A stretch of DNA of 64,000 bases, taken from positions 20,519 to 84,518 of the forward strand of contig JABFGB010000027.1 of assembly GCA_013112715.1 (NCBI GenBank). Direction: 5' to 3'. Shown piece by piece: positions 33,914 through 42,673 of this stretch. Position numbers and translations under genes: made by a program. How positions within the stretch are numbered: the stretch's first letter is position 1; each line of letters opens with the position of its first letter. Source of the DNA: Chloroflexota bacterium (GTDB taxonomy: Bacteria > Chloroflexota > Anaerolineae > Aggregatilineales > J027). The notes under the pieces were generated by a model. The model was not told the origin of the DNA. It was given only the letters and a program-made list of their open reading frames with translations, and did no database searches.

Positions 33914-34630
33914 TCACTCGCGCAAATCTCGGCTTTCATAGTGATAACTTACCCAACTCATTTCGGGAAAACCAAGAATATCTTTAAATTTTTCAACTTG
34001 CCCAAGTCTATCAGCAAAATAGGATTCAACAGAGAGTAATTGTTCTAGTTCGGCAATAACTTGAAGCGGGACATTAAAAACCTCAAACGCGGCAATATTT
34101 TTGTGTTGATACTGTTGCGCTACACGGGTCTGATACTCTGCCGAGTTTTCAACCTCCAATCGTAGAGCTTCGTTAATTTCTGGGTTCCCGTCAAAGAAGA
34201 TATAGGGATCCTCAATGTCTGGATAACGCTGTTCAACTAGGTCAACCCTCATGGAGAACTCAATTGCTATATTCATTTCGAGCGAGGCTTCTTCTATACC
34301 TCCTGAAAACAAATGATAGTCAAAACCGTCGTCATGGGTCTCAAAATGCAGGAGAGGGAATTGCTTTGAAGATTCGAGTATCCATTGGTCTAAACCCCTT
34401 TTAGATTCTGTTGTCGCACCTCCGGTATCATCAATAAGCAATACCGACCATTTTTCATTCAGCGTTTTAATGAAAAAATGAGGGGTTTCTGCAGGGAGTT
34501 TCCCATATAGATCATTCGTAAGCGCCCGCCCCCTCTCATTAGGGGGATAGACCAATTTAGGCGGTGGAGACTGCCGAACTTTTTCCTCATCACGTTTGAG
34601 AATGAGATAGCCTGATGTAAATTCATTCAT
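33914..34630 (-). CDS. Hypothetical soluble protein
   Basis: The 238-residue protein has no signal peptide or membrane segment and is acidic. It begins MNEFTSGYLILKRDEEKVRQ and contains WSVLLIDDTGGATTESKRGL and a long helical tail rich in Glu and Gln. The ATG at 34630 has GGGAGGAT 9 bases before it. An in-frame start at 34660 would add ten residues. It follows the 142-residue gene by 19 bases, so the two form an operon. I recognise no family; lineage-specific proteins of this kind can be effectors or immunity proteins, but nothing here proves it. Confidence 0.55.
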   Translation of the reverse strand: MNEFTSGYLILKRDEEKVRQSPPPKLVYPPNERGRALTNDLYGKLPAETPHFFIKTLNEKWSVLLIDDTGGATTESKRGLDQWILESSKQFPLLHFETHDDGFDYHLFSGGIEEASLEMNIAIEFSMRVDLVEQRYPDIEDPYIFFDGNPEINEALRLEVENSAEYQTRVAQQYQHKNIAAFEVFNVPLQVIAELEQLLSVESYFADRLGQVEKFKDILGFPEMSWVSYHYESRDLRE

Positions 34631-34649
34631 CTTGCAATTATCCTCCCTG

Positions 34650-35078
34650 CTATAGCTCAAAAATCAGGTCGTTGCCTGCATAAAACCCCTCACCCTGCAC
34701 ATGGAACAGGCCATCCCCCAAATTGGCGATAATCTCTAACACGATAGGTAGCACATCAGGATTAATGTCTTGAATATCATCCGGCACGCCAATCGCCACC
34801 AATGCCTGTGTTTGCACCAACACCGATAGCACCGTGTCACGCTCAGGGCCACCGCGCTTGGTGACGGCCTCGATAAATTGGGCGATTTCGCGCTGCGTGG
34901 TCGCTTGGGTAGAATCGGTCAAATCTACGGTTAATGGCCCACGATCCGGGTGGTAGAAAATATCGAGTTGGTTCGTCCCCGCCGGGTGTACCTCAAATTC
35001 TGCTTGAATCATCTGGGCTTGTACGGGAACAAGACTACCGAGTGGAGAAGTGGTGAAGTATCGAATTGTGTATCCCAT
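34650..35078 (-). CDS. Hypothetical 142-residue protein
   Basis: The sequence begins MGYTIRYFTTSPLGSLVPVQ and is predicted to be mostly beta structure (AEFEVHPAGTNQLDIFYHPD), ending in GEGFYAGNDLIFEL. A helical segment EIAQFIEAVTKRGGPERDTV lies in the middle. AAGGAGAAAGG precedes the ATG at 35078, so translation is well supported. It starts the two-gene unit with the 238-residue protein. No family is recognised. Confidence 0.55.
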   Translation of the reverse strand: MGYTIRYFTTSPLGSLVPVQAQMIQAEFEVHPAGTNQLDIFYHPDRGPLTVDLTDSTQATTQREIAQFIEAVTKRGGPERDTVLSVLVQTQALVAIGVPDDIQDINPDVLPIVLEIIANLGDGLFHVQGEGFYAGNDLIFEL

Positions 35079-35177
35079 AATTGACCTTTCTCCTTGTAAA
35101 TATACCAATTAAAAATGCCCCACCCAAAACTGGATAGAGCATCTATTTTACCAAACTTCAGGGGTTGCCTGATGGGT

Positions 35178-37118
35178 TTAGGCAGGGGATGGAGCAGCCC
35201 CCATCTTGGGCGGAATATCCGAGCCACGTTCGGGCGTCGGGACACTGCGCGGGCTGGCAGATGGGAGAGACATACTGGGTTCACTCTTAGGCCGTTCCCC
35301 AATCAGATCAAGGAATTCTTCCTGACCGATGGTTTCTACTTCCAATAGGCGGTTGGCAATCAAGTCGAGCTTGGAACGATTTTCACGCAGAACGTGCATC
35401 GCCAGTTGGTATTGTTCGGTCACAATCTCATGTACTTCTTCGTCAATCGTTTGGGCTACCGATTCACCATAATCGCGCTGTTCGCTGATTTCGCGTCCGA
35501 GGAAGATCAATTCTTCGCGCTGACCGAAAACTCGTGGGCCAAGTTTGGCACTCATGCCCCAGCGGGTAATCATGGTACGGGCGATACGGGTGACGTGTTC
35601 AAGATCACTGGCCGCACCGTTGGTGATTTCCCCAAAGACCAATTCCTCAGCCGCCCGTCCACCCAATGCCGAAGCGATACGGTGAATCAGTTCAGTGCGG
35701 GTGTTGAGCATGGAATCTTCTTCGGGCATATACCATGTGGTACCGCCAGACATACCACGTGCCACAATGGTAATCTTACGCACTGGGTCACATTTGGGCA
35801 GCATATGACCGACAACGGCATGGCCCGCTTCATGATAGGCCACTACTTGTTTTTCACGTTCGCTGATGATGCGGCTCTTGCGTTCTGGGCCAAGCACCAC
35901 GCGCTCAGTGGCTTCTTCGAAATCGCGCTGGCTGATGGATTTCTTGTTCTTACGGGCTGCCAGAATCGCCGCTTCGTTTACCAGATTGGCAATATCTGCG
36001 CCGACAAAGCCGGGGGTAGATTTGGCAATGACCGAGATGTCCACATCCGCCGCCAATGGCTTGCCGCGAGTATGCACTTTGAGAATCGCTTCACGGCCAC
36101 GCATATCGGGGCGATCCAGCACCACCCGACGGTCAAAACGACCCGGGCGCATCAAGGCGGGGTCAAGAATGTCGGGGCGGTTGGTCGCGGCGACAATGAT
36201 GATGTTGGTGTCGGTATCAAACCCGTCCATTTCGACCAGAATTTGATTGAGGGTTTGCTCACGTTCGTCGTGACTGCCACCCAGACCCGCACCACGTTGA
36301 CGGCCTACTGCGTCAATTTCGTCAATAAAGATGATACACGGGCTGTGGCGTTTGGCCTGATCAAACAGGTCACGCACACGGCTGGCACCGACACCGACGA
36401 ACATTTCCACAAATTCTGAACCAGAGATGCCGAAGAAGGGCACACCCGCTTCACCCGCGACGGCCTTCGCCAAAAGGGTCTTCCCAGTGCCGGGGCTACC
36501 AATCAGCAGCACGCCTTTGGGAATACGAGCACCCAATTGGATGAATTTTTCGGGTTCTTTAAGGAATTCGACAACTTCCTTGAGTTCCTCTTTGGCTTCA
36601 TCTTCGCCTGCCACGTCGTCAAAGGTGACGTTAGATTGGTCACCAGTGAACATACGGGCACGGCTGCGTCCAAACTGCATGGCCTGATTGTTGCTGCCTT
36701 GTGCTTGGCGTACCATCAAATAGAGGAAACCTGCAATCAGAATCAAGGGAAGTAAGCCTGTCAGCAAGGTCAACCACGGGCCAAGACCACTGCCTTCTTT
36801 GTATTCAAAATTAACCGCCTGCACTTTATCAGGGTCAGCGCCATGCGATTCTAACAACTGCGGAAGGTTCTCGACGTTGGCGTCCACCCGTGATTCTTTC
36901 ACTGTATCATCTTCATAGGTGATCTTCAGCTTGGTTTCCGAGCGTTCAATTGAGTCAATTCTGGTTCGTTCCGTAGGGTTGTTGATGTCATTGACCAATT
37001 CAGTCAACGTGATTTCATTGCGGCGATTACTGTTGTTACTCACCCCAATCACGATCGCTAAGATCATCCCAATCACTAACATCCAGACAATGTAATTCCG
37101 ATAACGAGGGTTTTTCAC
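35178..37118 (-). CDS. ftsH: ATP-dependent zinc metalloprotease FtsH
   Basis: This 646-residue membrane protease degrades misfolded and regulatory membrane proteins. Membrane helices are at about 9-27 and 115-136, with a small periplasmic-side domain between them. The AAA domain has Walker A GSPGTGKT at 207-214 (usually GPPGTGKT), Walker [11 protein letters not shown] and the second region of homology [19 protein letters not shown]. The zinc site HEAGH is at 429-433. All catalytic parts are intact. The C-terminus, rich in Pro and Ser, is probably disordered. GGAGGAAA lies before the ATG. The upstream region is about 200 bases long. Confidence 0.95.
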   Translation of the reverse strand: MKNPRYRNYIVWMLVIGMILAIVIGVSNNSNRRNEITLTELVNDINNPTERTRIDSIERSETKLKITYEDDTVKESRVDANVENLPQLLESHGADPDKVQAVNFEYKEGSGLGPWLTLLTGLLPLILIAGFLYLMVRQAQGSNNQAMQFGRSRARMFTGDQSNVTFDDVAGEDEAKEELKEVVEFLKEPEKFIQLGARIPKGVLLIGSPGTGKTLLAKAVAGEAGVPFFGISGSEFVEMFVGVGASRVRDLFDQAKRHSPCIIFIDEIDAVGRQRGAGLGGSHDEREQTLNQILVEMDGFDTDTNIIIVAATNRPDILDPALMRPGRFDRRVVLDRPDMRGREAILKVHTRGKPLAADVDISVIAKSTPGFVGADIANLVNEAAILAARKNKKSISQRDFEEATERVVLGPERKSRIISEREKQVVAYHEAGHAVVGHMLPKCDPVRKITIVARGMSGGTTWYMPEEDSMLNTRTELIHRIASALGGRAAEELVFGEITNGAASDLEHVTRIARTMITRWGMSAKLGPRVFGQREELIFLGREISEQRDYGESVAQTIDEEVHEIVTEQYQLAMHVLRENRSKLDLIANRLLEVETIGQEEFLDLIGERPKSEPSMSLPSASPRSVPTPERGSDIPPKMGAAPSPA

Positions 37119-37245
37119 CGCAACTTTCCTCCAAATTTCATCCCAACAGTGGAAGCGATTCTATAGAGATACAGTGGGGGGCTATAAATCGTTCAAATCA
37201 AGCGGCTTCCCAATTGGAAATGAGTTGATGTGCTTTCATTACTTG

Positions 37246-37251
37246 ATTATA
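37246..37251 (-). promoter_or_regulatory. Candidate -10 box for ftsH
   Basis: On the minus strand a perfect TATAAT lies about 128 bases before the ftsH start codon. No matching -35 box is found at 16-18 bases, so another sigma factor or an activator may be needed. The 37119-37317 gap holds nothing else I can support. Confidence 0.25.
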
Positions 37252-37317
37252 CGTCATGAAGGACTCAAACTCCACAGTCCCTCTTCGATTTCTAAGCAAA
37301 TTCTGACGTTCTGAGGG

Positions 37318-38547
37318 CTAACCAAAATAGGCTTCCCACACAAAAATCCACAAAATGACCACCCCGGTCATTGCAATGAGGGCAACAAAAGCCAGCAGCA
37401 ACGTCACCACATCCAACGACTGGGGTTGGGGCGAACGATAGCCGGGGCTACGCATAATTTCAGGGGCAGGGATGGCTTGATAGTAACCGCTGTCGGGGGC
37501 AGGGGCAGGCCAGCCATTCGCGTCGGTAGGAAACTGTGATAGACCCTGTTGATAGGGCGACGGCACGGTGGTATACGCTCCTCCCGGCGGTGGGGCATAC
37601 GGAGCAACAGGTTGGGGATAGGGGGTCACAGGCTTCGGCATTTGAGGTGGCTCATTCACCATCGGCAGATTTATGACCGGATTCGCCACTTGAACGGGTG
37701 GCATCCCAGAGGTTTCTTCACGGCCTTGCTCTTTATAAGCAATCAAAATACGCCCTAGCTGATCGGCGGTACGATAACGGGCCGAGGGTTCTTTCGCCAA
37801 CACTTTTTGGATGATATGGTCAAGCGAGGTGGGCACTTGGGGATTCAGTTCCGAAATGCGCGGCGGCGTGTCTCGAATGTGGGCCATCGCAAGGGCTTGT
37901 TGATCGGCCCCGATGAATGGGAGACGGCCCGTGAGCATTTCAAAAATCACCACGCCTATTGAATAGACATCCGAGGCGGGGGTGGGATATTCACCCTGCG
38001 CCTGTTCCGGTGAGAAATAATGCGGGCTGCCCCACACGATCTTTTGGCGTTCGGGTGGATTCGTCGCCGCCAACGCCTGCGCGATACCAAAGTCCGTGAC
38101 CTTAATTTTATCGCTGTCGAGAATCAGGATATTTTGCGGCTTCACATCCGCGTGAACAAGGCCGGCCCGATGGGCATAACCAACCCCCGCGCAAATCTGG
38201 ATGGCGAGATTTAAGGCCCGTTCAATCGGCAGTGGGGCATTCGAGCGAATGAGCTTTTTGAGGTCTTGCCCATCCAAGAACTCCATCACGATATAGTGGG
38301 TATTGCCATCTTGCCCCACGTCATGCACAGTCACAATGTTGGGATGTGTCAAGTTGGCAACATTACGGGCTTCTTGGCGAAAACGTACCAAAAACGATTG
38401 GTCATTGGTTAGCGAGGGTCGCAAAATTTTGACAGCGACGGTACGGCCTAAAGCGAGGTCGGTGGCTTTATAAATGACGGCCATCCCACCAGAGCCATGC
38501 TGCTGGACGAGGCGGTAACGACCATTGAGGAGTCTTTCTTGTTCCAT
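37318..38547 (-). CDS. Membrane-anchored Ser/Thr protein kinase
   Basis: The kinase domain occupies residues 10-270: HGSGGMAVIYKATDLALGRT, VAVKIL with the catalytic Lys, HADVKPQNILIL as the catalytic loop, TDFGIA and GSPHYFSPEQ. The loop has HAD instead of HRD, so it is of the non-RD type. A Pro/Gln-rich linker of about 110 residues follows, then one membrane helix (VTLLLAFVALIAMTGVVILWIF) near the end, leaving almost nothing outside. There are no PASTA repeats, so the sensing mode is unclear. The FHA protein at 7253-8023 is a candidate reader of its phosphothreonines. Confidence 0.9.
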   Translation of the reverse strand: MEQERLLNGRYRLVQQHGSGGMAVIYKATDLALGRTVAVKILRPSLTNDQSFLVRFRQEARNVANLTHPNIVTVHDVGQDGNTHYIVMEFLDGQDLKKLIRSNAPLPIERALNLAIQICAGVGYAHRAGLVHADVKPQNILILDSDKIKVTDFGIAQALAATNPPERQKIVWGSPHYFSPEQAQGEYPTPASDVYSIGVVIFEMLTGRLPFIGADQQALAMAHIRDTPPRISELNPQVPTSLDHIIQKVLAKEPSARYRTADQLGRILIAYKEQGREETSGMPPVQVANPVINLPMVNEPPQMPKPVTPYPQPVAPYAPPPGGAYTTVPSPYQQGLSQFPTDANGWPAPAPDSGYYQAIPAPEIMRSPGYRSPQPQSLDVVTLLLAFVALIAMTGVVILWIFVWEAYFG

Positions 38548-38550
38548 CTT

Positions 38551-39417
38551 CTAACCTACCGAGTTGGCCTGCTTCAGTGCATTTTCGCGGCGCGTATATT
38601 GTTCTAGCAATGCCATCAAATTTCCAATATGCAGTTCTTGAACTCCACCATTCAGCGGAATCCGGCTTTTACCACATTGTTCCACATCCAACGCCCTAAG
38701 ATAAGCCTCCGGATTCGAGCGAGTCAAGGCTATTTTGACATGCTTTTGAATACAATCCATATATTCTAGGTCAGATTCAATTTTGCGTTCGACCTCGCCG
38801 CGCAAAATGACCTCCCCATGCCCCTGAATAACATTTTCATAACCACCATTGCGCAGTCCCCTAAGCGATTCGATGAAAATATCAAAATCACCATCTACAA
38901 AATAGGGAATTGGCATTAAGGTGTCGCCAGCAAACAAAACCCGGTCTTCTTTGATATGAACCACAATTGAATCCATGCTGTGGCCGGGGGAATGCGTCAT
39001 CTGCAAGGTTTTACCCCCAAGCCGTAACTCCATCATACCACTTTCGAAAGTTAGTTGTGGCAAACGGATGTCTACTTCCGAGAAAACACGCGGATTCTGC
39101 TGTTGAGTTTGAGAGAGACTTTCACGCCCTTTGGTCAGTAGCAATTCATGACATTGGGCATGACTAATCACGACCGCATTTTCAAAAAAGCACGTTCCAA
39201 AAGTGTGGTCGGCGTGATAATGGGTGTTGATAACATAACGAACCGTCGTATTCAGGCGGCTCTCGATAAAATGGCGGATGGACTTCGCTTCTTCGGGAAA
39301 TACCAGTGCGTCAATCAGGATTGCACCCGCCGGGGTGATGACGGCCCCAGCTGTGACCTGTGCATAGAGTTCGCTGGTAAATACGTAGATGTCGTCCGCA
39401 ACCCGTTCGCGTCGCAT
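38551..39417 (-). CDS. MBL-fold metallo-hydrolase
   Basis: The 288-residue protein has the metallo-beta-lactamase fold with its metal-binding motif NTHYHADHTFGTCFF, a second site in MTHSPGHSMDSIVVHI and FAGDTLMPIPYFVDGDFD. The last His, in VIQGHGEVIL, completes the set. This group includes hydrolases of many thioesters, lactones and phosphodiesters, so the substrate is open. The ATG at 39417 is preceded by AAAGAGAGA. It ends just 3 bases before the kinase gene begins, so the two are coupled, and a link between kinase signalling and this enzyme is possible. Confidence 0.85.
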   Translation of the reverse strand: MRRERVADDIYVFTSELYAQVTAGAVITPAGAILIDALVFPEEAKSIRHFIESRLNTTVRYVINTHYHADHTFGTCFFENAVVISHAQCHELLLTKGRESLSQTQQQNPRVFSEVDIRLPQLTFESGMMELRLGGKTLQMTHSPGHSMDSIVVHIKEDRVLFAGDTLMPIPYFVDGDFDIFIESLRGLRNGGYENVIQGHGEVILRGEVERKIESDLEYMDCIQKHVKIALTRSNPEAYLRALDVEQCGKSRIPLNGGVQELHIGNLMALLEQYTRRENALKQANSVG

Positions 39418-39601
39418 CAATCTCTCTTTAATTAAACCGGAAAGTCGCAGCTATAGGTGGTTGGTACATCAATCGTAGTATAGCCGTTCACAGAATGTGA
39501 ATCAAGCGGAGAAAAACAAACCCATTCCCTGTTCTGGGCTTTGACTATCGTATGCAAAAATGGCGAAGGGCCATGACTAAGCGCCGGAGTGGGGAAGGCG
39601 C

Positions 39602-40147
39602 TTATGAACTGGTATCGCCAAATTCGATATATTTTTTCCACGCATCTGGCCCATTGCCTACTTCAATCACCAGATAGTTGGTACGTGGTCGGCGCGGTTC
39701 CCACATCAGCTTTAAACCCGCTTCACCGGGTAACCGATCACCTTTACGATGATTGCAGACATAACACGCACAAGCCGTGTTCGTCCATACATCTTTACCA
39801 CCCCGCGATTTGGGAAGGATGTGGTCCACCGTCATATCACTCTTGGAGAGAATCTTGCCCTGCAAAATCTCACCGGGGACAATCCCACAGTAGATGCAGG
39901 TGTAATTGTCACGCACTAAAACCCCTTTACGGCTCCACTGAGCTTGTCGGCGTGGCACATTGATGTAAGTCCGCAAAGCGATAACCGATGGGATTTGGAA
40001 TTGACTGCGGACAGTTTTGAGAAAACGCCCTGTTTCCTCAACGACTACCGCTTTACCGGAAATCAGCAGGTTGATGGCTCGCGGTATGCTGATCACCGAG
40101 AGAGGTTCCCATGTGCTTCCATTCAGAAGCAATACCCGCCCTTGCAA
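39602..40147 (-). CDS. HNH endonuclease
   Basis: The 181-residue protein starts at a TTG with GGAG 8-9 bases upstream and reads QGRVLLLNGSTWEPLSVISI. It belongs to the McrA/HNH family common in bacterial genomes. The HNH region is near residues 83-140: CIYCG, then SDMTVDHILPKSRGGKD with the catalytic His, WTNTACACYVCNHRKGDRLP with a second CxxC. The zinc pair and His-Asn-His pattern are intact. No methyltransferase is nearby, so a restriction role is not supported. A hairpin overlaps the stop codon but has no T-run. Confidence 0.87.
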   Translation of the reverse strand: MQGRVLLLNGSTWEPLSVISIPRAINLLISGKAVVVEETGRFLKTVRSQFQIPSVIALRTYINVPRRQAQWSRKGVLVRDNYTCIYCGIVPGEILQGKILSKSDMTVDHILPKSRGGKDVWTNTACACYVCNHRKGDRLPGEAGLKLMWEPRRPRTNYLVIEVGNGPDAWKKYIEFGDTSS

Positions 40148-40374
40148 AGTCAGACAACTCCTATCTTCGCACTAGACAAACTTTCGATATATTGTTCTAT
40201 AGTAGATTATAACCCGATTTCAAGCGATTGTACCACTTTGTACAATTAGATTATTTTAACCTGAGCCATACAATTTAGGGACAATTTTGAGCTACAGTGG
40301 ACTATTGTAATTGCTAAAAATCGCTTATCGAGTTACAATCTATTTAATCACACATTACCACAGGATAATGCCTG

Positions 40375-40403
40375 TTGACGACTGATGTCAAGTGTCCTAT
40401 AAT
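40375..40403 (+). promoter_or_regulatory. Near-consensus sigma-70 promoter
   Basis: TTGACG at 40375-40380 and TATAAT at 40398-40403 are exactly 17 bases apart. The start site would be near 40410, 18 bases before the GTG of the HTH gene, and GGAGG at 40416-40420 is its ribosome binding site. The 40148-40370 gap between the HNH gene and this promoter is AT-rich and holds nothing else I can support. Confidence 0.75.
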
Positions 40404-40427
40404 ATCAGGATAGTCGGAGGTATAAGA

Positions 40428-40697
40428 GTGACGCTATCGGTTATCAAACCAACGCAAAGTAATAAAAACAAGTCTGGCATCCAGCCCAACGCAGTTTATT
40501 CTCGTAAAGAGGCTGCCGACGCGCTGGGGGTCAGCCTTAGCACGCTCAAGAAGTTGATTGATCAGGGATACCTCCAAGTGTCGCAGCCGCCGGGAATGCG
40601 GCGGGTCTTTATCAAAGGCAGCAGTATCCTGCAAATGCTTGACCAGACCGTAGTAACTGTTGTAAACTCTCAGGAGCAGTCGAAAAAAGCGATCTAA
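40428..40697 (+). CDS. Small helix-turn-helix (excisionase/MerR-like) protein
   Basis: The 89-residue product starts at GTG 40428, placed correctly after GGAGG. Residues 25-60 read VYSRKEAADALGVSLSTLKK and LIDQGYLQVSQPPGMRRVFI, the excisionase-type winged helix found in Xis proteins and MerR heads. Such proteins bind one DNA site each, and they also control toxin or plasmid genes. It leads the group of small unknown genes ending near 42067. An in-frame codon at 40392 would lie upstream of the predicted start site and is rejected as start. Confidence 0.72.
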   Translation: MTLSVIKPTQSNKNKSGIQPNAVYSRKEAADALGVSLSTLKKLIDQGYLQVSQPPGMRRVFIKGSSILQMLDQTVVTVVNSQEQSKKAI

Positions 40698-40765
40698 CCT
40701 GTAAAATCTATCGTCCAATCTATAAGCTGGGGTAAACAAAGGCGAACCCCATTCAGGAGTAGAAG

Positions 40766-41191
40766 ATGTATTGCCATTTTAGTGACCGAGTCATGAGTGC
40801 CACACTGCGGGAGGCCGCTATCACCAGCGATATGCTGCGTGCTGCGACCATTAACCGTAGCGAACGGCAGTTCAGACTGGGTGGAGTGTGTGTGCTGCCA
40901 GCCGCCGTATTTGGCGGTCAGAATGCCGCACTCAATGGCAATGCCTCACTCGCCAGCGATCATAGCTGGGACCTGAACGGAACGATTGTCGTGTCCGATG
41001 CGCCTTGGATGAAGATATTGCCCAGTTCGTTGGATGCCGAGGGTGAAAACCCGATGGGTGTCGGCCTACAAGATGGCAATAAAGCAGTTGCAATTTTAAC
41101 AACGGAATACAGCGGTTCTGATTCACTGTGGACTCTGAGTCCTATGGAGGACACTTCGAGACGGCCTAGGAAGATACCTATCTTAACCTAG
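40766..41191 (+). CDS. Hypothetical 141-residue protein
   Basis: The ATG has AGGAG 6 bases before it. The sequence is soluble, begins MYCHFSDRVMSATLREAAIT and continues with SSLDAEGENPMGVGLQDGNK and a basic end RRPRKIPILT. No domain is recognised. A long-stem hairpin follows the stop by 27 bases. The gene is not overlapped by any better frame. It is probably real but uncharacterised, part of the HTH-led cluster. Confidence 0.5.
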   Translation: MYCHFSDRVMSATLREAAITSDMLRAATINRSERQFRLGGVCVLPAAVFGGQNAALNGNASLASDHSWDLNGTIVVSDAPWMKILPSSLDAEGENPMGVGLQDGNKAVAILTTEYSGSDSLWTLSPMEDTSRRPRKIPILT

Positions 41192-41218
41192 CCAACCCGA
41201 AACTTCGCCAAGCAACCC

Positions 41219-41277
41219 AATACCGGGGTGTGGGGCCAGAGACAGTGAAATTGTCAAAGGCACTACACCCCGGTATT
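41219..41277 (+). terminator. Long-stem hairpin, probable terminator
   Basis: AATACCGGGGTGT at 41219-41231 pairs perfectly with ACACCCCGGTATT at 41265-41277. The loop of 33 bases contains a smaller GACA-n7-TGTC hairpin. TATTTATTTTG follows. The stem resembles that at 42069-42122, so the two may be a paired set of ends. Confidence 0.65.
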
Positions 41278-41317
41278 TATTTTGCGGTGCGACCTTGATA
41301 GAGCAGGAAAAACGACT

Positions 41318-41602
41318 ATGACCACAAAAATTTTATCCCTGACGGTTCTGCAAAATCGCTTGACCGAGTGTCATCTCGAAACAGTATTGGCGACACTTGA
41401 CCGACTGCACGACGCGACGACAACGGACACTCTCGCCGCCGTGAGCAATTTGAGCGTTGAAGATGTGGTGGGCTGGTTGGAAGACATTATCTACACCGCC
41501 CAAGAAACGCTCAAAGAGATGGGGGTGGAAACCCCTCTAACATCGGATACTACCCTTGAAGTGCCGCATCCCGCCCAATTGAGCCTTTACGGTTCACGGT
41601 AG
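41318..41602 (+). CDS. Small hypothetical protein, 94 residues
   Basis: The start ATG at 41318 is preceded by AGGAAAAA. The protein is helical (VLQNRLTECHLETVLATLDR, SNLSVEDVVGWLEDIIYTAQ) and acidic. It has no recognised domain and no membrane segment. It lies between the two long-stem hairpins with the next two small genes. A DNA-binding partner role is possible but unproven. Confidence 0.5.
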   Translation: MTTKILSLTVLQNRLTECHLETVLATLDRLHDATTTDTLAAVSNLSVEDVVGWLEDIIYTAQETLKEMGVETPLTSDTTLEVPHPAQLSLYGSR

Positions 41603-41676
41603 GGAACAAGCACCGAGGTCAATATCAAAACCTAAAATCGTAAATGGCGTATCAGTAAGAGTACAAAGGAGAAACC

Positions 41677-41865
41677 ATGTTCAACAAAATCTATGCCCAC
41701 TATCGGACTTCGATGCTTCAAGTTCACTCGTTCAAGGGGGTTCAGATGAACCTGACGGCCCAAATGCAGAGGATTTGTTTTCAGTCAATAAATCGAGTAT
41801 GGCTCGACAGCCTGAGCCAAAAGGATAACCCAAATCATGAGTACCAACCGGGAACCTTATCGTAA
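41677..41865 (+). CDS. Small hypothetical protein, 62 residues
   Basis: AAAGGAGAAACC precedes the ATG at 41677, a strong signal. The peptide (MFNKIYAHYRTSMLQVHSFK and so on) is basic and has no domain. Its 3' end overlaps the next small frame by 29 bases. The strong ribosome binding site is the main evidence that it is translated. Confidence 0.4.
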   Translation: MFNKIYAHYRTSMLQVHSFKGVQMNLTAQMQRICFQSINRVWLDSLSQKDNPNHEYQPGTLS

Positions 41866-42067
41866 ACCCACCATGGCACGCAAACACGGTTCACAACGCA
41901 GTTCTGACCAGAAAACAGACAGCGTCGAAACGGATGCGCGTCTGAAGAGATCGTGGATAACCCTAGCGCCAATCTGGATTGTTTCAGAGGGGCAGCATTC
42001 AACAGAAGAGAACATAGACGAGAATAGCGACATTTTGATCGAAGATGGGTATGACTGGCTGAGGTAG
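41837..42067 (+). CDS. Small hypothetical protein, 76 residues
   Basis: The ATG at 41837 follows AAAGGATAA by 9 bases. The product has a basic front (MSTNREPYRKPTMARKHGSQ) and an acidic tail (ENIDENSDILIEDGYDWL), a charge split seen in some small regulatory proteins. It overlaps the 62-residue frame and ends just before the second hairpin. No family is recognised. Confidence 0.4.
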   Translation: MSTNREPYRKPTMARKHGSQRSSDQKTDSVETDARLKRSWITLAPIWIVSEGQHSTEENIDENSDILIEDGYDWLR

Positions 42068-42068
42068 G

Positions 42069-42122
42069 CCCGGTGTCCGCGATGGGCAAATAGTGTGTAT
42101 TGGTATCAAATCGCACACCGGG
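42069..42122. terminator. Long-stem hairpin closing the small-gene cluster
   Basis: CCCGGTGT at 42069-42076 pairs with ACACCGGG at 42115-42122, extended inward by GCGA/TCGC past a CC bulge. The loop is about 30 bases. ATTTCTCT follows. It resembles the hairpin at 41219-41277. It lies one base after the last small gene. Confidence 0.5.
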
Positions 42123-42248
42123 ATTTCTCTAAACCGATTGAAAATGCTTTGAGGATTTCGCCATGCAATTCAACAACCCATTCTTGCAGTGACTTTTATC
42201 CACTAATTCCTAGCCATTATCGGCTGTATTGAACTTTTTTATCCTGCC

Positions 42249-42566
42249 TTATTCAACTACAACCGCAGTACCACAAGCACTGACCATCAACATGCCGCCT
42301 TGACCAACGGTTTCAAAATCGAGGTCAACGCCGACGATGGCATTCGCTCCCAATCCAGCCGCCTGCTCCATCATTTCACGCAAGGCGATATTTTTGGCTT
42401 CAATTACGGATTTTTCATAGGCCCCAGAACGACCCCCAATAATATCGGTAATGGAGGCACTGATGTCCCGGAAGATATTTGCGCCCAAAATGGTCTCGCC
42501 CGACACAATACCTAAATAACGGGTAATCTGATGGCCCTCGATGTTTGGAGTGGTTGTCACCAACAT
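42249..42566 (-). CDS. YbjQ family (heavy-metal-binding domain) protein
   Basis: The 105-residue protein matches the YbjQ/DUF74 family of pentameric proteins: [60 protein letters not shown] and [18 protein letters not shown]. The family is said to resemble heavy-metal-binding domains, but its biological role is unknown. It stands alone. The gap on its plus-strand side (42123-42248) holds nothing I can support. Confidence 0.9.
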   Translation of the reverse strand: MLVTTTPNIEGHQITRYLGIVSGETILGANIFRDISASITDIIGGRSGAYEKSVIEAKNIALREMMEQAAGLGANAIVGVDLDFETVGQGGMLMVSACGTAVVVE

Positions 42567-42594
42567 AGCATCTTATCCTTTTCCCATGTGATCA

Positions 42595-42624
42595 AATAAA
42601 AAAGGTAGGCACTTGGCCCACCTT
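42595..42624 (-). terminator. Terminator of the MutL/DUF6754 cluster
   Basis: AAGGTAGGC at 42602-42610 and GCCCACCTT at 42616-42624 form a stem with one G-U pair. On the minus strand it is followed by TTTTTTATTT, about 50 bases after the stop at 42674. No similar hairpin was noticed between the genes of the cluster upstream. Confidence 0.8.
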
Positions 42625-42673
42625 CTACGATAATCAATTGTTGGGTTAACCTGTACCCCCAAATTCGGGGCTT

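Noticed and set aside
35394..36419. Plus-strand frame of 341 codons opposite ftsH
   Set aside because: The ftsH gene is certain from AAA and HEAGH motifs. The antisense frame reflects codon bias of that gene.
37119..37317. Structured RNA or riboswitch upstream of ftsH
   Set aside because: No stem set of a known class was found, only a lone TATAAT box.
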